Part shown: in pieces, positions 16,629 through 24,613 of the stretch
Numbering within the stretch: position 1 is the first letter of the stretch
Layout: each line of letters starts with the position of its first letter
DNA from: RUG11198 sp964600615
GTDB lineage: Bacteria; Bacillota_I; Bacilli_A; RF39; UBA660
Length of the DNA: 64,000 nucleotides
Direction of reading: 5' to 3'
Assembly: GCA_964600615.1 (NCBI GenBank)
Contig: CAZRJK010000005.1
Span: forward strand, 15,066-79,065
Position numbers and translations under genes: made by a program
Notes under the pieces: model-generated
Told to the model about the DNA's origin: nothing
Databases searched by the model: none
The model's input: only the letters and a program-made list of their open reading frames with translations

Positions 16629-17102
16629 TTAATCTACTACTTCTAAAATACCAGATAAATAATTTGTTATATTTACATCATTCACCATAGATTCATAACT
16701 CTTATTACCAGACGTTACTATAACACTAGCTTTAGGCGGAGATTCAATAATATCATAAAATTCTATATCATAAGAATCAACATTACCTGAAATACTCTCA
16801 GAAAATCTTCTAGTAAAATTCTCCACAAATTTTTGTTCAGATATTTTTAAATTACCATTACATCCAGTATAAATATATGCGCCACTAGCATCTTTTTCAG
16901 GAACCTGACTATTATTATATTTCACAGCACTACTCCTATAACAAGCAAAATCAACAGATTCCAACATTGCAGCTTCCATAGACTCTTTTAAAACATAATA
17001 CTCACTATCATTATCAAGAGTAATAGATTCAAACAACATAATAATTATAATACCGACCATTCCAAAAAATATCATAGCCATTCCCATAAAACCATATCTC
17101 AT
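16629..17102 (-). CDS. TadE/TadF-like minor pilin
   Basis: 157 residues: very short N-terminus (MRYGFMGMAMIFFGMVGIIIIMLFES), one membrane helix (about 7-25), then an extracellular domain with two Cys (FACYRSS, YTGCNGN) and a helical region. Topology and place between the VWA protein and CpaB suggest a minor pilin. It shares a Gly-x-x-Met start with the other two pilin candidates and lacks Glu5. Family assignment is tentative. Confidence 0.55.
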   Translation of the reverse strand: MRYGFMGMAMIFFGMVGIIIIMLFESITLDNDSEYYVLKESMEAAMLESVDFACYRSSAVKYNNSQVPEKDASGAYIYTGCNGNLKISEQKFVENFTRRFSESISGNVDSYDIEFYDIIESPPKASVIVTSGNKSYESMVNDVNITNYLSGILEVVD

Positions 17103-17119
17103 TTTTAAATATCACCTAC

Positions 17120-20100
17120 CTATTTATTAGGGTCATTATCGCAGCCTTTACTAAATTCTCCAAGATTACAATAAGAAATACCAGAATTACATACACGTTC
17201 TCCAAATATTAATCCACTACCAGTATTAACTTCAGGACAAACAACATTACTCTTACCATTAGATAACATATGATCCCAGTTAGTATAACTAGTATCATTA
17301 AATTTTCTTACATCAGATAAAGAATTTTTACTAGCATCGTTATTATCATATTTATTAATATGAATAGAATATAATGGTTTATCAATATTAGAAAAAGTAT
17401 TGCCTAACCTATTAGGATTCTCTTTATACCATTTACTCCAATTACTAGGAACCTTCTTAGGAAAAGGATTATTAACATTTATACTTCTATAATTATATTT
17501 TAATTCTTTACCTTTAACAGTAGTAGAACAACTTAATTTATGATTAATTACAATACCCTCATGATTACTTAAATTAACTCCATTTACACCAATTGTTTTA
17601 AAATCAACTGTTTTTAGATTACTTGGATAATCAATAGGAATATAATATAAAGTTTGTTTTAACTCATTTACACCCAGTATATAATTTTGTCCACAATCAT
17701 TAGCAATTGTATCTAAGTATTTAATAGATCCATTATTATATTTAGTTCCTTGTTCATTCAAATATTTCCTAGCTATACAAGAAGTATTCAAATTAACATT
17801 AAAAAAATATTTACGATGAAAATTAACATTACCATCAGTAGAATTACTATTATCATATTTATCCAATGTAGTTGTAGTCTTTACTATAGAAGTCTTAACA
17901 GTATTATTGCTATCAAGATAATTATTACTATCAACAGATTGAAATATTCTTATATTTTTATCTAATTTTCTACCTTTTCCTAATCCCCTAGTATCAGAAA
18001 GATCATCTAATTTATTCATAATTTTTTGACCAAAAGAAGTATTTGCACTTATAGGATTAGAACATTTATCATCAGTATAAATATCACCCAATTTAACATT
18101 GTCAACAATAGAAAATTCAATAGGACCACTATTTTTAGCATTTTTCCCATTGTCAAAAGTAATATTAGATACAACATCATAATCATCTTTATTACCCTTC
18201 ACCAAATAATACTTACCACCAACAAGACTAACAGTTACTCCAGCACCTCCCTTTATAAGGGATGCATACCTAACAGTAAAATCATTTACAATAGTAGCAC
18301 TAGTATTAAATCCACTTCCAATATAAGGAACTTCAGTAGGTTTTTTGACTGTTAAAGTAGATTTTTCTGTAATCAACAAAGGAATAGTGGATAAAGAAGC
18401 CCTAATTTTGACACAATCAGTTCCCTTACCAGCAGCAATTAAATCAGAAATTGTCTTGCCATTTTCTTTTTTATAAAATTTTAAATCCGTTATTTCTCCA
18501 TTATCAAAAGAAAACTTTTTATTTTTTATATTATAATAAAGAAAATCAGGTAAACTAGGAACTATTTCTTTAAGATTTATATTTACTTTTACAGAAGAAT
18601 TAAATTTTTGAATTCCCTCACCATTACTTTTATTATGAGTCTTCGTATACGTTTTAACAGGACCATTTTCTGTTTTAGGTTCTTGTTTACATTGTATAGC
18701 ATCCCTTACAATACCAGCAATCCTATCAGCAACTGTAGAAGAAGAATTTACTATACTAGCATCAACGATCTTATTTTCTCCTATTTTAAACCAGCTAGTC
18801 CCTGGAAAATCGTTTTTCATTTTATCGCCTGTTTTTGGAACATTAACACATTTCCCATTTTCTATTCTATAACAACGTTTAATCCTATATTTTCCTGTTT
18901 CTGAATCATATTTTAATCCACAGTCAGGTTCATTTTTATTTCTTCCCTTTGTACTTGTTCCCCAAACTCTACAAATGTGTTTTTCATTAACATAAAGATG
19001 AAATCTGTGCTGATAATATAGTGTTCCATTACCATTACCATTAGATTTAATAAATTGATCAAGCCTTGTTTTTGTCATATCAAAATAAATATAATCACCA
19101 GAAGGATAGCCAAAGAATTCACCAGCATCAGGATAACTATTTTTCTTTATCTCATAAGTATAAATAGTTTTACCATCAATATAATCACGTAAAGCCTTAA
19201 CACCAGTATGATATGGTGTATTACTATTTAAACCTTCATAAGTTTCAGCACTAGGATTCAAAAGAAATTTAGCATATTGATCACCATCAGGATTTACAGC
19301 CGTATCGCCTAAATCAATACCTACAGTAATTACCTTTGCCTGCTTATTTAGAGTTAATAATTTACTCTTTAAGGTATTAAAAGTTCTTGCAACCCAAAAT
19401 ACTCTACGAGGTCCAGAAGAACCAGAACCATAAAATTCATTTGTACCTCCCCTGATATAATTTGCCTTTAAAGCCATTTTAGAAAAATTTGCATTAAGAA
19501 ATCCTTGAGTTGGATAACCATCAGTAATAAAAATAACTATTGGAATTTGATTTCCACTATTTTTTGCCTCCAATAAAGACCAAGCCTTATATAAAGGATA
19601 TTGCAAATCAGTATAATCTCCATACTTTTCGCCTTCAGATTCTTTTTTTATAAATCTATTACTATTATCAGTATTTTTATATCTATTATAAGCATTCCTT
19701 ATGCTTAACCAACCAGTAGCACTTCTATCTGCCAAATCATAAAAAACATTAGTTTTATCGCCAGTTTCCATACCACCAAATTTCACTAAATTAACACTAC
19801 CAGTACCATTATCCAAACTATCTAGCTCTCCTAAAATATTAGCTATTGCTCTATTGGTATTTCCAACCCTATTTCCTACTTTCATAGAACCACTAATATC
19901 TACAAGAATAACAACATTATAAGAATATGATTCATCGCATCCTGGTATTATCTTAGTATTTGAAAGATAAATACTAGTAGACATACCAGTTATATTTTCC
20001 GAAGTATCAGATTCAGAAACACATTCCTTACTTGTAACACTACTTTTAACACTGGTTGTTGTTATATCAGCTTCTCTTATTTTAATAACATCACCCACAT

Positions 20101-20185
20101 TAATATCAGCAGTATTAGGAGCCGCTTCAACCACTACAATACCAATAAAATATATAACAAAAAATAAAAATATATTTTTTTTCAT
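17120..20185 (-). CDS. Secreted von Willebrand factor A domain protein, putative pilus adhesin
   Basis: 1021 residues with a signal peptide (about 1-22, ending VVEAA). The VWA domain (about 88-360) has the metal-site motif DISGSMK at 96-102 and a later TDGYPTQG. The C-terminal 600 residues form beta-rich domains with many Cys. I see no sortase motif and no C-terminal membrane anchor, so attachment is presumably non-covalent, for example through the pilus. Second gene of the tad operon, between a small anchored protein and a minor pilin, which suggests a TadG-like or tip-adhesin role. Shine-Dalgarno GAGGTTAGG. Confidence 0.8.
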   Translation of the reverse strand: MKKNIFLFFVIYFIGIVVVEAAPNTADINVGDVIKIREADITTTSVKSSVTSKECVSESDTSENITGMSTSIYLSNTKIIPGCDESYSYNVVILVDISGSMKVGNRVGNTNRAIANILGELDSLDNGTGSVNLVKFGGMETGDKTNVFYDLADRSATGWLSIRNAYNRYKNTDNSNRFIKKESEGEKYGDYTDLQYPLYKAWSLLEAKNSGNQIPIVIFITDGYPTQGFLNANFSKMALKANYIRGGTNEFYGSGSSGPRRVFWVARTFNTLKSKLLTLNKQAKVITVGIDLGDTAVNPDGDQYAKFLLNPSAETYEGLNSNTPYHTGVKALRDYIDGKTIYTYEIKKNSYPDAGEFFGYPSGDYIYFDMTKTRLDQFIKSNGNGNGTLYYQHRFHLYVNEKHICRVWGTSTKGRNKNEPDCGLKYDSETGKYRIKRCYRIENGKCVNVPKTGDKMKNDFPGTSWFKIGENKIVDASIVNSSSTVADRIAGIVRDAIQCKQEPKTENGPVKTYTKTHNKSNGEGIQKFNSSVKVNINLKEIVPSLPDFLYYNIKNKKFSFDNGEITDLKFYKKENGKTISDLIAAGKGTDCVKIRASLSTIPLLITEKSTLTVKKPTEVPYIGSGFNTSATIVNDFTVRYASLIKGGAGVTVSLVGGKYYLVKGNKDDYDVVSNITFDNGKNAKNSGPIEFSIVDNVKLGDIYTDDKCSNPISANTSFGQKIMNKLDDLSDTRGLGKGRKLDKNIRIFQSVDSNNYLDSNNTVKTSIVKTTTTLDKYDNSNSTDGNVNFHRKYFFNVNLNTSCIARKYLNEQGTKYNNGSIKYLDTIANDCGQNYILGVNELKQTLYYIPIDYPSNLKTVDFKTIGVNGVNLSNHEGIVINHKLSCSTTVKGKELKYNYRSINVNNPFPKKVPSNWSKWYKENPNRLGNTFSNIDKPLYSIHINKYDNNDASKNSLSDVRKFNDTSYTNWDHMLSNGKSNVVCPEVNTGSGLIFGERVCNSGISYCNLGEFSKGCDNDPNK

Positions 20186-20207
20186 GACCTAACCTCATTT
20201 CACAAAA

Positions 20208-20831
20208 CTAATCCAAACGATTGTCTTTTATTTTTTTCTTTATAAATAAAATCAACAAGACAATTATTAAAATAGCAATTGGAATAAAATAATAATAATA
20301 ACCAGTTACAAAATTTAAAAGATTATCAAATATTCCTCCATTACTAGCTGCATTATACTCAGCTACCAAATTATCAAATTGCTTGTCTGTAAATTCCTCT
20401 TCAGTCCACTCGTCACAAATTTCCAAATCACTATGTTGTTCACAAAAAGGAGACTGACTATACTCATTAAACTTAGGTAAATTTATAGTTATATAATCAA
20501 CCACTACATCACATTTTTTTGAATAAACCTTAAATCCTTTTTTTCCACTCTGTATAAAATTTTTTTGCGCATTAACCTCAAATAAAAAATTATTATCATT
20601 ATCATCAATAAAAACATAAAAATCATTATCCAGAGCCTCAAAGTAAACTTCATAAGTTTGAAAATCACCATCAGTCACAGAATATCCAACATAATCATAC
20701 TGATAAGTTATTCTTTTAGATAACTGTTTTAAATAATCAATCTCATTACTATCACAATCTTCTGCTTTTACGTATAAATTAAAACTTAAAAACAAGAATA
20801 AGATTAAGCAAATATATTTAAATTGTCTCAT
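20208..20831 (-). CDS. Exported, C-terminally anchored protein (first gene of tad operon)
   Basis: 207 residues from ATG 20831 (the TTG at 20837 is too close to the AGGTGA ribosome site). Signal peptide (QFKYICLILFLFLSFNLYVKA), an extracellular domain with four to five Cys (EDCDSN, KKCDVV, FCEQH, EICDEW), then a C-terminal membrane helix (YYYYFIPIAILIIVLLILFI) with a Lys-rich cytoplasmic end. No family recognised. Because it leads the operon and precedes the VWA protein, it may anchor or chaperone that protein; this is inference. Confidence 0.7.
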   Translation of the reverse strand: MRQFKYICLILFLFLSFNLYVKAEDCDSNEIDYLKQLSKRITYQYDYVGYSVTDGDFQTYEVYFEALDNDFYVFIDDNDNNFLFEVNAQKNFIQSGKKGFKVYSKKCDVVVDYITINLPKFNEYSQSPFCEQHSDLEICDEWTEEEFTDKQFDNLVAEYNAASNGGIFDNLLNFVTGYYYYFIPIAILIIVLLILFIKKKIKDNRLD

Positions 20832-20861
20832 ATACAATATTCACCTACTCTCCTATTAAAA

Positions 20862-20890
20862 ATAATAACATTTTTTTTATAAAAAATAAA
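20862..20890 (-). promoter_or_regulatory. Probable promoter of the tad operon
   Basis: Minus strand -35 TTTATT (20885-20890), 17-base spacer, -10 TATTAT (20862-20867). Back to back with the plus-strand promoter of the thioredoxin-like gene. Confidence 0.5.
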
Positions 20891-20897
20891 GTTTTTT

Positions 20898-20926
20898 TTG
20901 TATTTTTTTAAAAAAAGTGTTATTAT
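20898..20926 (+). promoter_or_regulatory. Promoter of the thioredoxin-like gene
   Basis: -35 TTGTAT (20898-20903), 17-base spacer, -10 TATTAT (20921-20926). Transcription should start near 20933, which rules out the ATG at 20917. Confidence 0.65.
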
Positions 20927-20952
20927 ATATATTACATATAAAGGAGATTTTT

Positions 20953-21399
20953 ATGAAAGAAAAAAATAATAGATTATTTGTTACACTAATAATAATATTT
21001 ATAATAATAGTATCATCACTATTAATTATTAATATTTTAAATCCAAAGAAAGGACAACTAGTAGCAATAAACTACAAAGAATATAAAAATAAAATTAATA
21101 AAAAAGATTCATTTATCTTAGTAGTAAGTGCTAGTACATGTTCACATTGTGCTGAATATAAACCAAAATTAATTAAAATTGCCAGCAAAAACAATATAAA
21201 TATTTACTACATAGATTATGACTTAGAATCTTCTAAAGATCAAAAAGAATTTTTAGATAATAATAAATTAAATGGATCAACACCTATAACTCTATTTATA
21301 AAGAACGGAAAACAAACTAGTTTATTTGATAGAATTGAAGGAGATGTTTCTCAAGAGAAAGCAATAGAAAAATTTAAAAAAATGGGATTTATTAAGTAA
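20953..21399 (+). CDS. Membrane-anchored thioredoxin-like protein with CSHC motif
   Basis: 148 residues from ATG 20953 (Shine-Dalgarno AAGGAGA). One N-terminal membrane helix (about 10-30), then a thioredoxin fold with active site CSHC (SASTCSHCAEYKP), the cis-Pro segment (GSTPITLFI) and a C-terminal helix. The fold would face outside the membrane and is like small bacterial thiol-disulfide exchange proteins. It is divergent from the tad operon, whose exported proteins are Cys-rich, so a role in disulfide formation or reduction there is plausible but unproven. Confidence 0.82.
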   Translation: MKEKNNRLFVTLIIIFIIIVSSLLIINILNPKKGQLVAINYKEYKNKINKKDSFILVVSASTCSHCAEYKPKLIKIASKNNINIYYIDYDLESSKDQKEFLDNNKLNGSTPITLFIKNGKQTSLFDRIEGDVSQEKAIEKFKKMGFIK

Positions 21400-21415
21400 T
21401 AAATCCTATTTTTAT
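21385..21415 (+). terminator. Terminator of the thioredoxin-like gene
   Basis: Nine-bp stem GGATTTATT/AATAAATCC with four-base loop, then a T-rich run; overlaps the stop codon. Confidence 0.75.
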
Positions 21416-21443
21416 TGATTTTTTTAGACTTTTATTATATAAT
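21415..21443 (+). promoter_or_regulatory. Promoter of tRNA-Arg
   Basis: -35 TTGATT (21415-21420), 17-base spacer, -10 TATAAT (21438-21443), 18 bases before the tRNA. Confidence 0.65.
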
Positions 21444-21461
21444 TATAAGCGTATTTAAAAA

Positions 21462-21538
21462 GCGCCCATAGCTCAACTGGATAGAGCGTTTGGCTACGGA
21501 CCAAAAGGTTTGGGGTTCGAATCCCTATGGGCGCACCA
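21462..21538 (+). tRNA. tRNA-Arg (anticodon ACG)
   Basis: 77 bases including encoded CCA. Acceptor arms GCGCCCA/TGGGCGC pair, T arm GGGGTTCGAATCCC, anticodon loop CTACGGA. The ACG anticodon is deaminated to ICG by TadA. Confidence 0.97.
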
Positions 21539-21549
21539 TAAAATAAATA

Positions 21550-21574
21550 AAACGACCATAAAAGTCGTTTTTTA
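21550..21574 (+). terminator. Terminator of tRNA-Arg
   Basis: Stem AAACGAC/GTCGTTT (21550-21556 with 21564-21570) and T run. Confidence 0.8.
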
Positions 21575-21611
21575 TTATTACATATATTTAATAAACACTA
21601 ATATTTTTTTA

Positions 21612-21620
21612 TGATATAAT
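21612..21620 (+). promoter_or_regulatory. Extended -10 promoter
   Basis: TGATATAAT with TATAAT at 21615-21620, 16 bases before the start of the following membrane-protein gene; no clear -35. Confidence 0.4.
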
Positions 21621-21636
21621 TAAAATGAGGTGCAAT

Positions 21637-22263
21637 ATGAATTATAAAAAATATTTAACTAATGAACTAAAACTTGATAAACAACAATTAATAGGTATTA
21701 CTTGCCTAATAATAGTAATATCTGGAATATTTGGCTGGATATATGAATTTATCTTTTATTACTTTAATGGAGGATGTAAAACATTTTATATGCAAGGAGG
21801 AAACTTCTTACCTTGGATAAATATTTATGCAATAGGAAGTATAATGATTATCTTACTAACAAAAAAAGTAAGAAAATATCCTATCATAGTATTCTTAATT
21901 GGCATAATATCCACAGGAATATTAGAATACTTTTCTGGATTAGCTATATTTAAATTATACAATTTAAGATTATGGGACTATAATAAAGAAATATTAAACT
22001 TTGGTAACATTGATGGCTTTGTATGCTTAAGAAGTATAATGTTCTTTGGAATGTCCTCTCTATTACTAATTTATATAATATTACCATTTTGTATATATTT
22101 ATCTAAAAAAATTAATAAAAAAACTTTCTTAATTATAAGTATAAGCTTATGTAGCATAATATTATTTGATGAATTATATAATCTAATATTTGCCAGATTA
22201 TTAAATCTCCCTCGAGCATCAGATGTATATAAAGGATTAGGCTTTAAATATGTAAAATTTTAA
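21637..22263 (+). CDS. CmpB-type putative ABC transporter membrane protein (PF06541-like)
   Basis: 208 residues from ATG 21637 (Shine-Dalgarno GAGGTG). About five membrane helices. The stretch GWIYEFIFYYFNGG followed by GNFLPWINIYAIGS is typical of the putative type IV ABC transporter CmpB family, whose substrate is unknown. Single-gene unit between tRNA-Arg and a convergent transporter. No ATPase partner is nearby, so transporter function is uncertain. Confidence 0.65.
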   Translation: MNYKKYLTNELKLDKQQLIGITCLIIVISGIFGWIYEFIFYYFNGGCKTFYMQGGNFLPWINIYAIGSIMIILLTKKVRKYPIIVFLIGIISTGILEYFSGLAIFKLYNLRLWDYNKEILNFGNIDGFVCLRSIMFFGMSSLLLIYIILPFCIYLSKKINKKTFLIISISLCSIILFDELYNLIFARLLNLPRASDVYKGLGFKYVKF

Positions 22264-22296
22264 TAAAAAAAACTCTTGATTATCAAGAGTTTTTTA
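22264..22296. terminator. Bidirectional terminator
   Basis: Stem ACTCTTG/CAAGAGT flanked by A and T runs, between two convergent genes. Confidence 0.8.
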
Positions 22297-23745
22297 TTAT
22301 ATAAATGATACTATCATTAACACCACAAATATCAAAATTAATAGGCCTAATATAAATCTCCATATATACTTTAACCATTTAGAATAAGGAACTTCTAAAT
22401 AAGTAAGACCTATAATTAACATAATACTAGTAGGGCCACATATCTGTACTAGACCATAAAAACTTTGGAATATTGTTGCATAAACATTTAAATTAGCCTT
22501 ATCTGTTAAACTTGAAGTAATATTAGAAAAAATACCAGCTACTACATAGAAAACATCAACATTAAGAATTGCACCCAACACTGACAATAAAGAAGCAACA
22601 ATAACATTATCACCAAAACTCTCACCAGCATTTGTAATAAGAGTTTCAACAAACCCATTATTATAAGCTGCTACTAAAACAGTATATGCTAAAGCAACAA
22701 TCATTACAGCAGGTACCATTTTTCTAATACCATAAACAAATCCATTAATAAGATCTTTAAACTTAACTTTTGAAATAAGTTTCATAATTAGTAAGAATAG
22801 AGAAATACATATACTAGCCATTAAATAGCTACCCATCTCTCCCCATCTACCAAAAGCTGTAATATTTTTAGAAATCAAACTAGTAAACACAGCATATTTA
22901 CCAATTTTTAATCCAGTCAACCAAGTATGGAACTTATCAAAACAAGTAAATCCAAACAAATCATTCCATGGCATATAACCTAAAACTAATACAACAAACA
23001 ATAAAGATGCAAATACAATTAAAGGCCATACTTTAACAGAAGAAACATCTTCTTTAGTCTTTGTCTTAGGTTGAACATTAAATACATCATCAGTACTTAA
23101 TAATACTTTTTCATTCTCATTTTCAACATTTTTAATATGTTTAATAATAAAGAATATCAATAAAGCAGTTCCCAAAACTAATAATATAACTTTAGGAATA
23201 ACATTTTTCCAAATACCATCTAATCCAGCTACCTTATCAAATACTGTAAAAGTTGTTCCATATTGACTTGAACCATCTCTAAAACTAAAGAACAATCCAC
23301 CAATAATACCAACAAAAGTAGCAACTACAGTTGATGATAAAGCAACAAATTTATCATAACCCAATAATAAAATAACTGAAATTACAAAAGGTATAAAAAT
23401 AAGCGCCAACAAATTAAATCCACCAATAGATGTAAGTAATACAAAAACAATAGTAGAAATAATTATAAATAATTTTTTCCTTTCTTTAACTTTTTCTGCA
23501 GTAACAGTTAATAATTTCTTATATGCTGGAATCTTATTCAAAGCTCCATACATACCACCTACTACAAAAATAAATAATATTGTTTCAAAGAAATAATAAT
23601 ATGATTGAAAATAATCAATTAATAAATCTCCTATAGCAACATAGCTAATACCACTTCTTCCTTCAATAAAGTAGCTAGCAATTACAATCAATAATAAGAT
23701 AATTAAAATTGATGCAACAAAACCAAATTTCTTTACTTTCTTCAT
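22297..23745 (-). CDS. YfcC-like membrane transporter (ion transporter superfamily)
   Basis: 482 residues with about twelve hydrophobic segments and conserved hairpin features (GGMYGALNKIPAY, FVGIIGGLFFSFRDGSSQYGTTF, QICGPTSIMLIIGLTYL). This layout matches the YfcC/ArcD-like carriers that exchange or take up amino or dicarboxylic acids; the substrate cannot be read from sequence. Monocistronic, with an extended -10 promoter and terminator. Shine-Dalgarno TTGGAGG. Confidence 0.75.
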   Translation of the reverse strand: MKKVKKFGFVASILIILLLIVIASYFIEGRSGISYVAIGDLLIDYFQSYYYFFETILFIFVVGGMYGALNKIPAYKKLLTVTAEKVKERKKLFIIISTIVFVLLTSIGGFNLLALIFIPFVISVILLLGYDKFVALSSTVVATFVGIIGGLFFSFRDGSSQYGTTFTVFDKVAGLDGIWKNVIPKVILLVLGTALLIFFIIKHIKNVENENEKVLLSTDDVFNVQPKTKTKEDVSSVKVWPLIVFASLLFVVLVLGYMPWNDLFGFTCFDKFHTWLTGLKIGKYAVFTSLISKNITAFGRWGEMGSYLMASICISLFLLIMKLISKVKFKDLINGFVYGIRKMVPAVMIVALAYTVLVAAYNNGFVETLITNAGESFGDNVIVASLLSVLGAILNVDVFYVVAGIFSNITSSLTDKANLNVYATIFQSFYGLVQICGPTSIMLIIGLTYLEVPYSKWLKYIWRFILGLLILIFVVLMIVSFI

Positions 23746-23762
23746 AATTTACCTCCAATTTC

Positions 23763-23771
23763 ATTATAGCA
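23763..23771 (-). promoter_or_regulatory. Extended -10 promoter of the YfcC-like gene
   Basis: Minus strand TGCTATAAT (TATAAT at 23763-23768), 18 bases before the start codon; -35 not evident. Confidence 0.5.
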
Positions 23772-23820
23772 CAATCGTTATTTTTTACTACAATTTTACC
23801 CATTTGTTTACTAAAACAGC

Positions 23821-23858
23821 AAAAAAATTAACCATTAATTAAATAATAGTTAATTTTT
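23821..23858 (-). terminator. Terminator of the lysS/C39-like unit
   Basis: Stem AAAATTAAC/GTTAATTTT with a 16-base loop and T run on the minus strand. Confidence 0.6.
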
Positions 23859-23860
23859 AT

Positions 23861-24604
23861 TTATACTGTATTACCATTTTTTATATCTGCTTTAGTTAGA
23901 GAAAAAATAACAGCAAAATAAGCATAAGGCATTTTTTCCTCAAAACCAAATATTTTATCTGCATCTTGTGGCACTTTAGTTCTTTCTTCAGACATCGAAT
24001 CAATTACTATATATTTATTATCATCTGTTTTACCAGTTAAAACAATATAATGTCCTCCTTTAGTCCAATAACCTTTTTTACCACTATCTCTACCATATTC
24101 ATTCTGTACATGCACAATGACTTTTTTCCCATCATCCAAAGCTTTATCAATTTCGGGTTTATATGCACCAAGACAATCATTTTCATAACCACCAATTATT
24201 TCAGGTTCATCTAACCCATAAATTTTTGCTAAATCATTAAAAGCATTACGTGTCTTTGATGTATCAACACCATTTTCATAAGCTTTAGTAGCTATTGCCT
24301 CTGGAGATTGATATTCATTAGACAAAAAACTATTAAATAGAGTTGCAAAAGCAAAAATACCACAACCACTTTTTTTTAAATTATCATCACTATATGGAAT
24401 TTTTTCATATTTATTACACTGTTGATTATACCAATAACCATCATTATATTTTTTACATTCAACTTCTGAATCAATAGAAACAGTTTCCGTATCACAATTA
24501 CTTCCTAATTTTTTAATTTTAAATTTTTCAGCATTACTAACATCAATTGTTAAATCAATCATATCATTAGTAGATACTGATTTAATACTAGAATCATTTC
24601 CCAT
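23861..24604 (-). CDS. C39-like (papain-fold) cysteine peptidase protein
   Basis: 247 residues. The region YNQQCNKYEKIPYSDDNLKKSGCGIFAFATLFNSF resembles the C39-like family start: a Gln oxyanion residue and the SGCG cysteine, with the His partner in GGHYIVLTG about residue 182 and Asp after it (YIVIDS). C39-like proteins are usually exported, but no signal peptide or membrane helix precedes this domain. It starts nine bases after lysS and in the same frame, separated only by TAG. Ribosome site is weak (GTGGTG). Substrate unknown. Confidence 0.65.
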   Translation of the reverse strand: MGNDSSIKSVSTNDMIDLTIDVSNAEKFKIKKLGSNCDTETVSIDSEVECKKYNDGYWYNQQCNKYEKIPYSDDNLKKSGCGIFAFATLFNSFLSNEYQSPEAIATKAYENGVDTSKTRNAFNDLAKIYGLDEPEIIGGYENDCLGAYKPEIDKALDDGKKVIVHVQNEYGRDSGKKGYWTKGGHYIVLTGKTDDNKYIVIDSMSEERTKVPQDADKIFGFEEKMPYAYFAVIFSLTKADIKNGNTV

Positions 24605-24613
24605 ATAACACCA

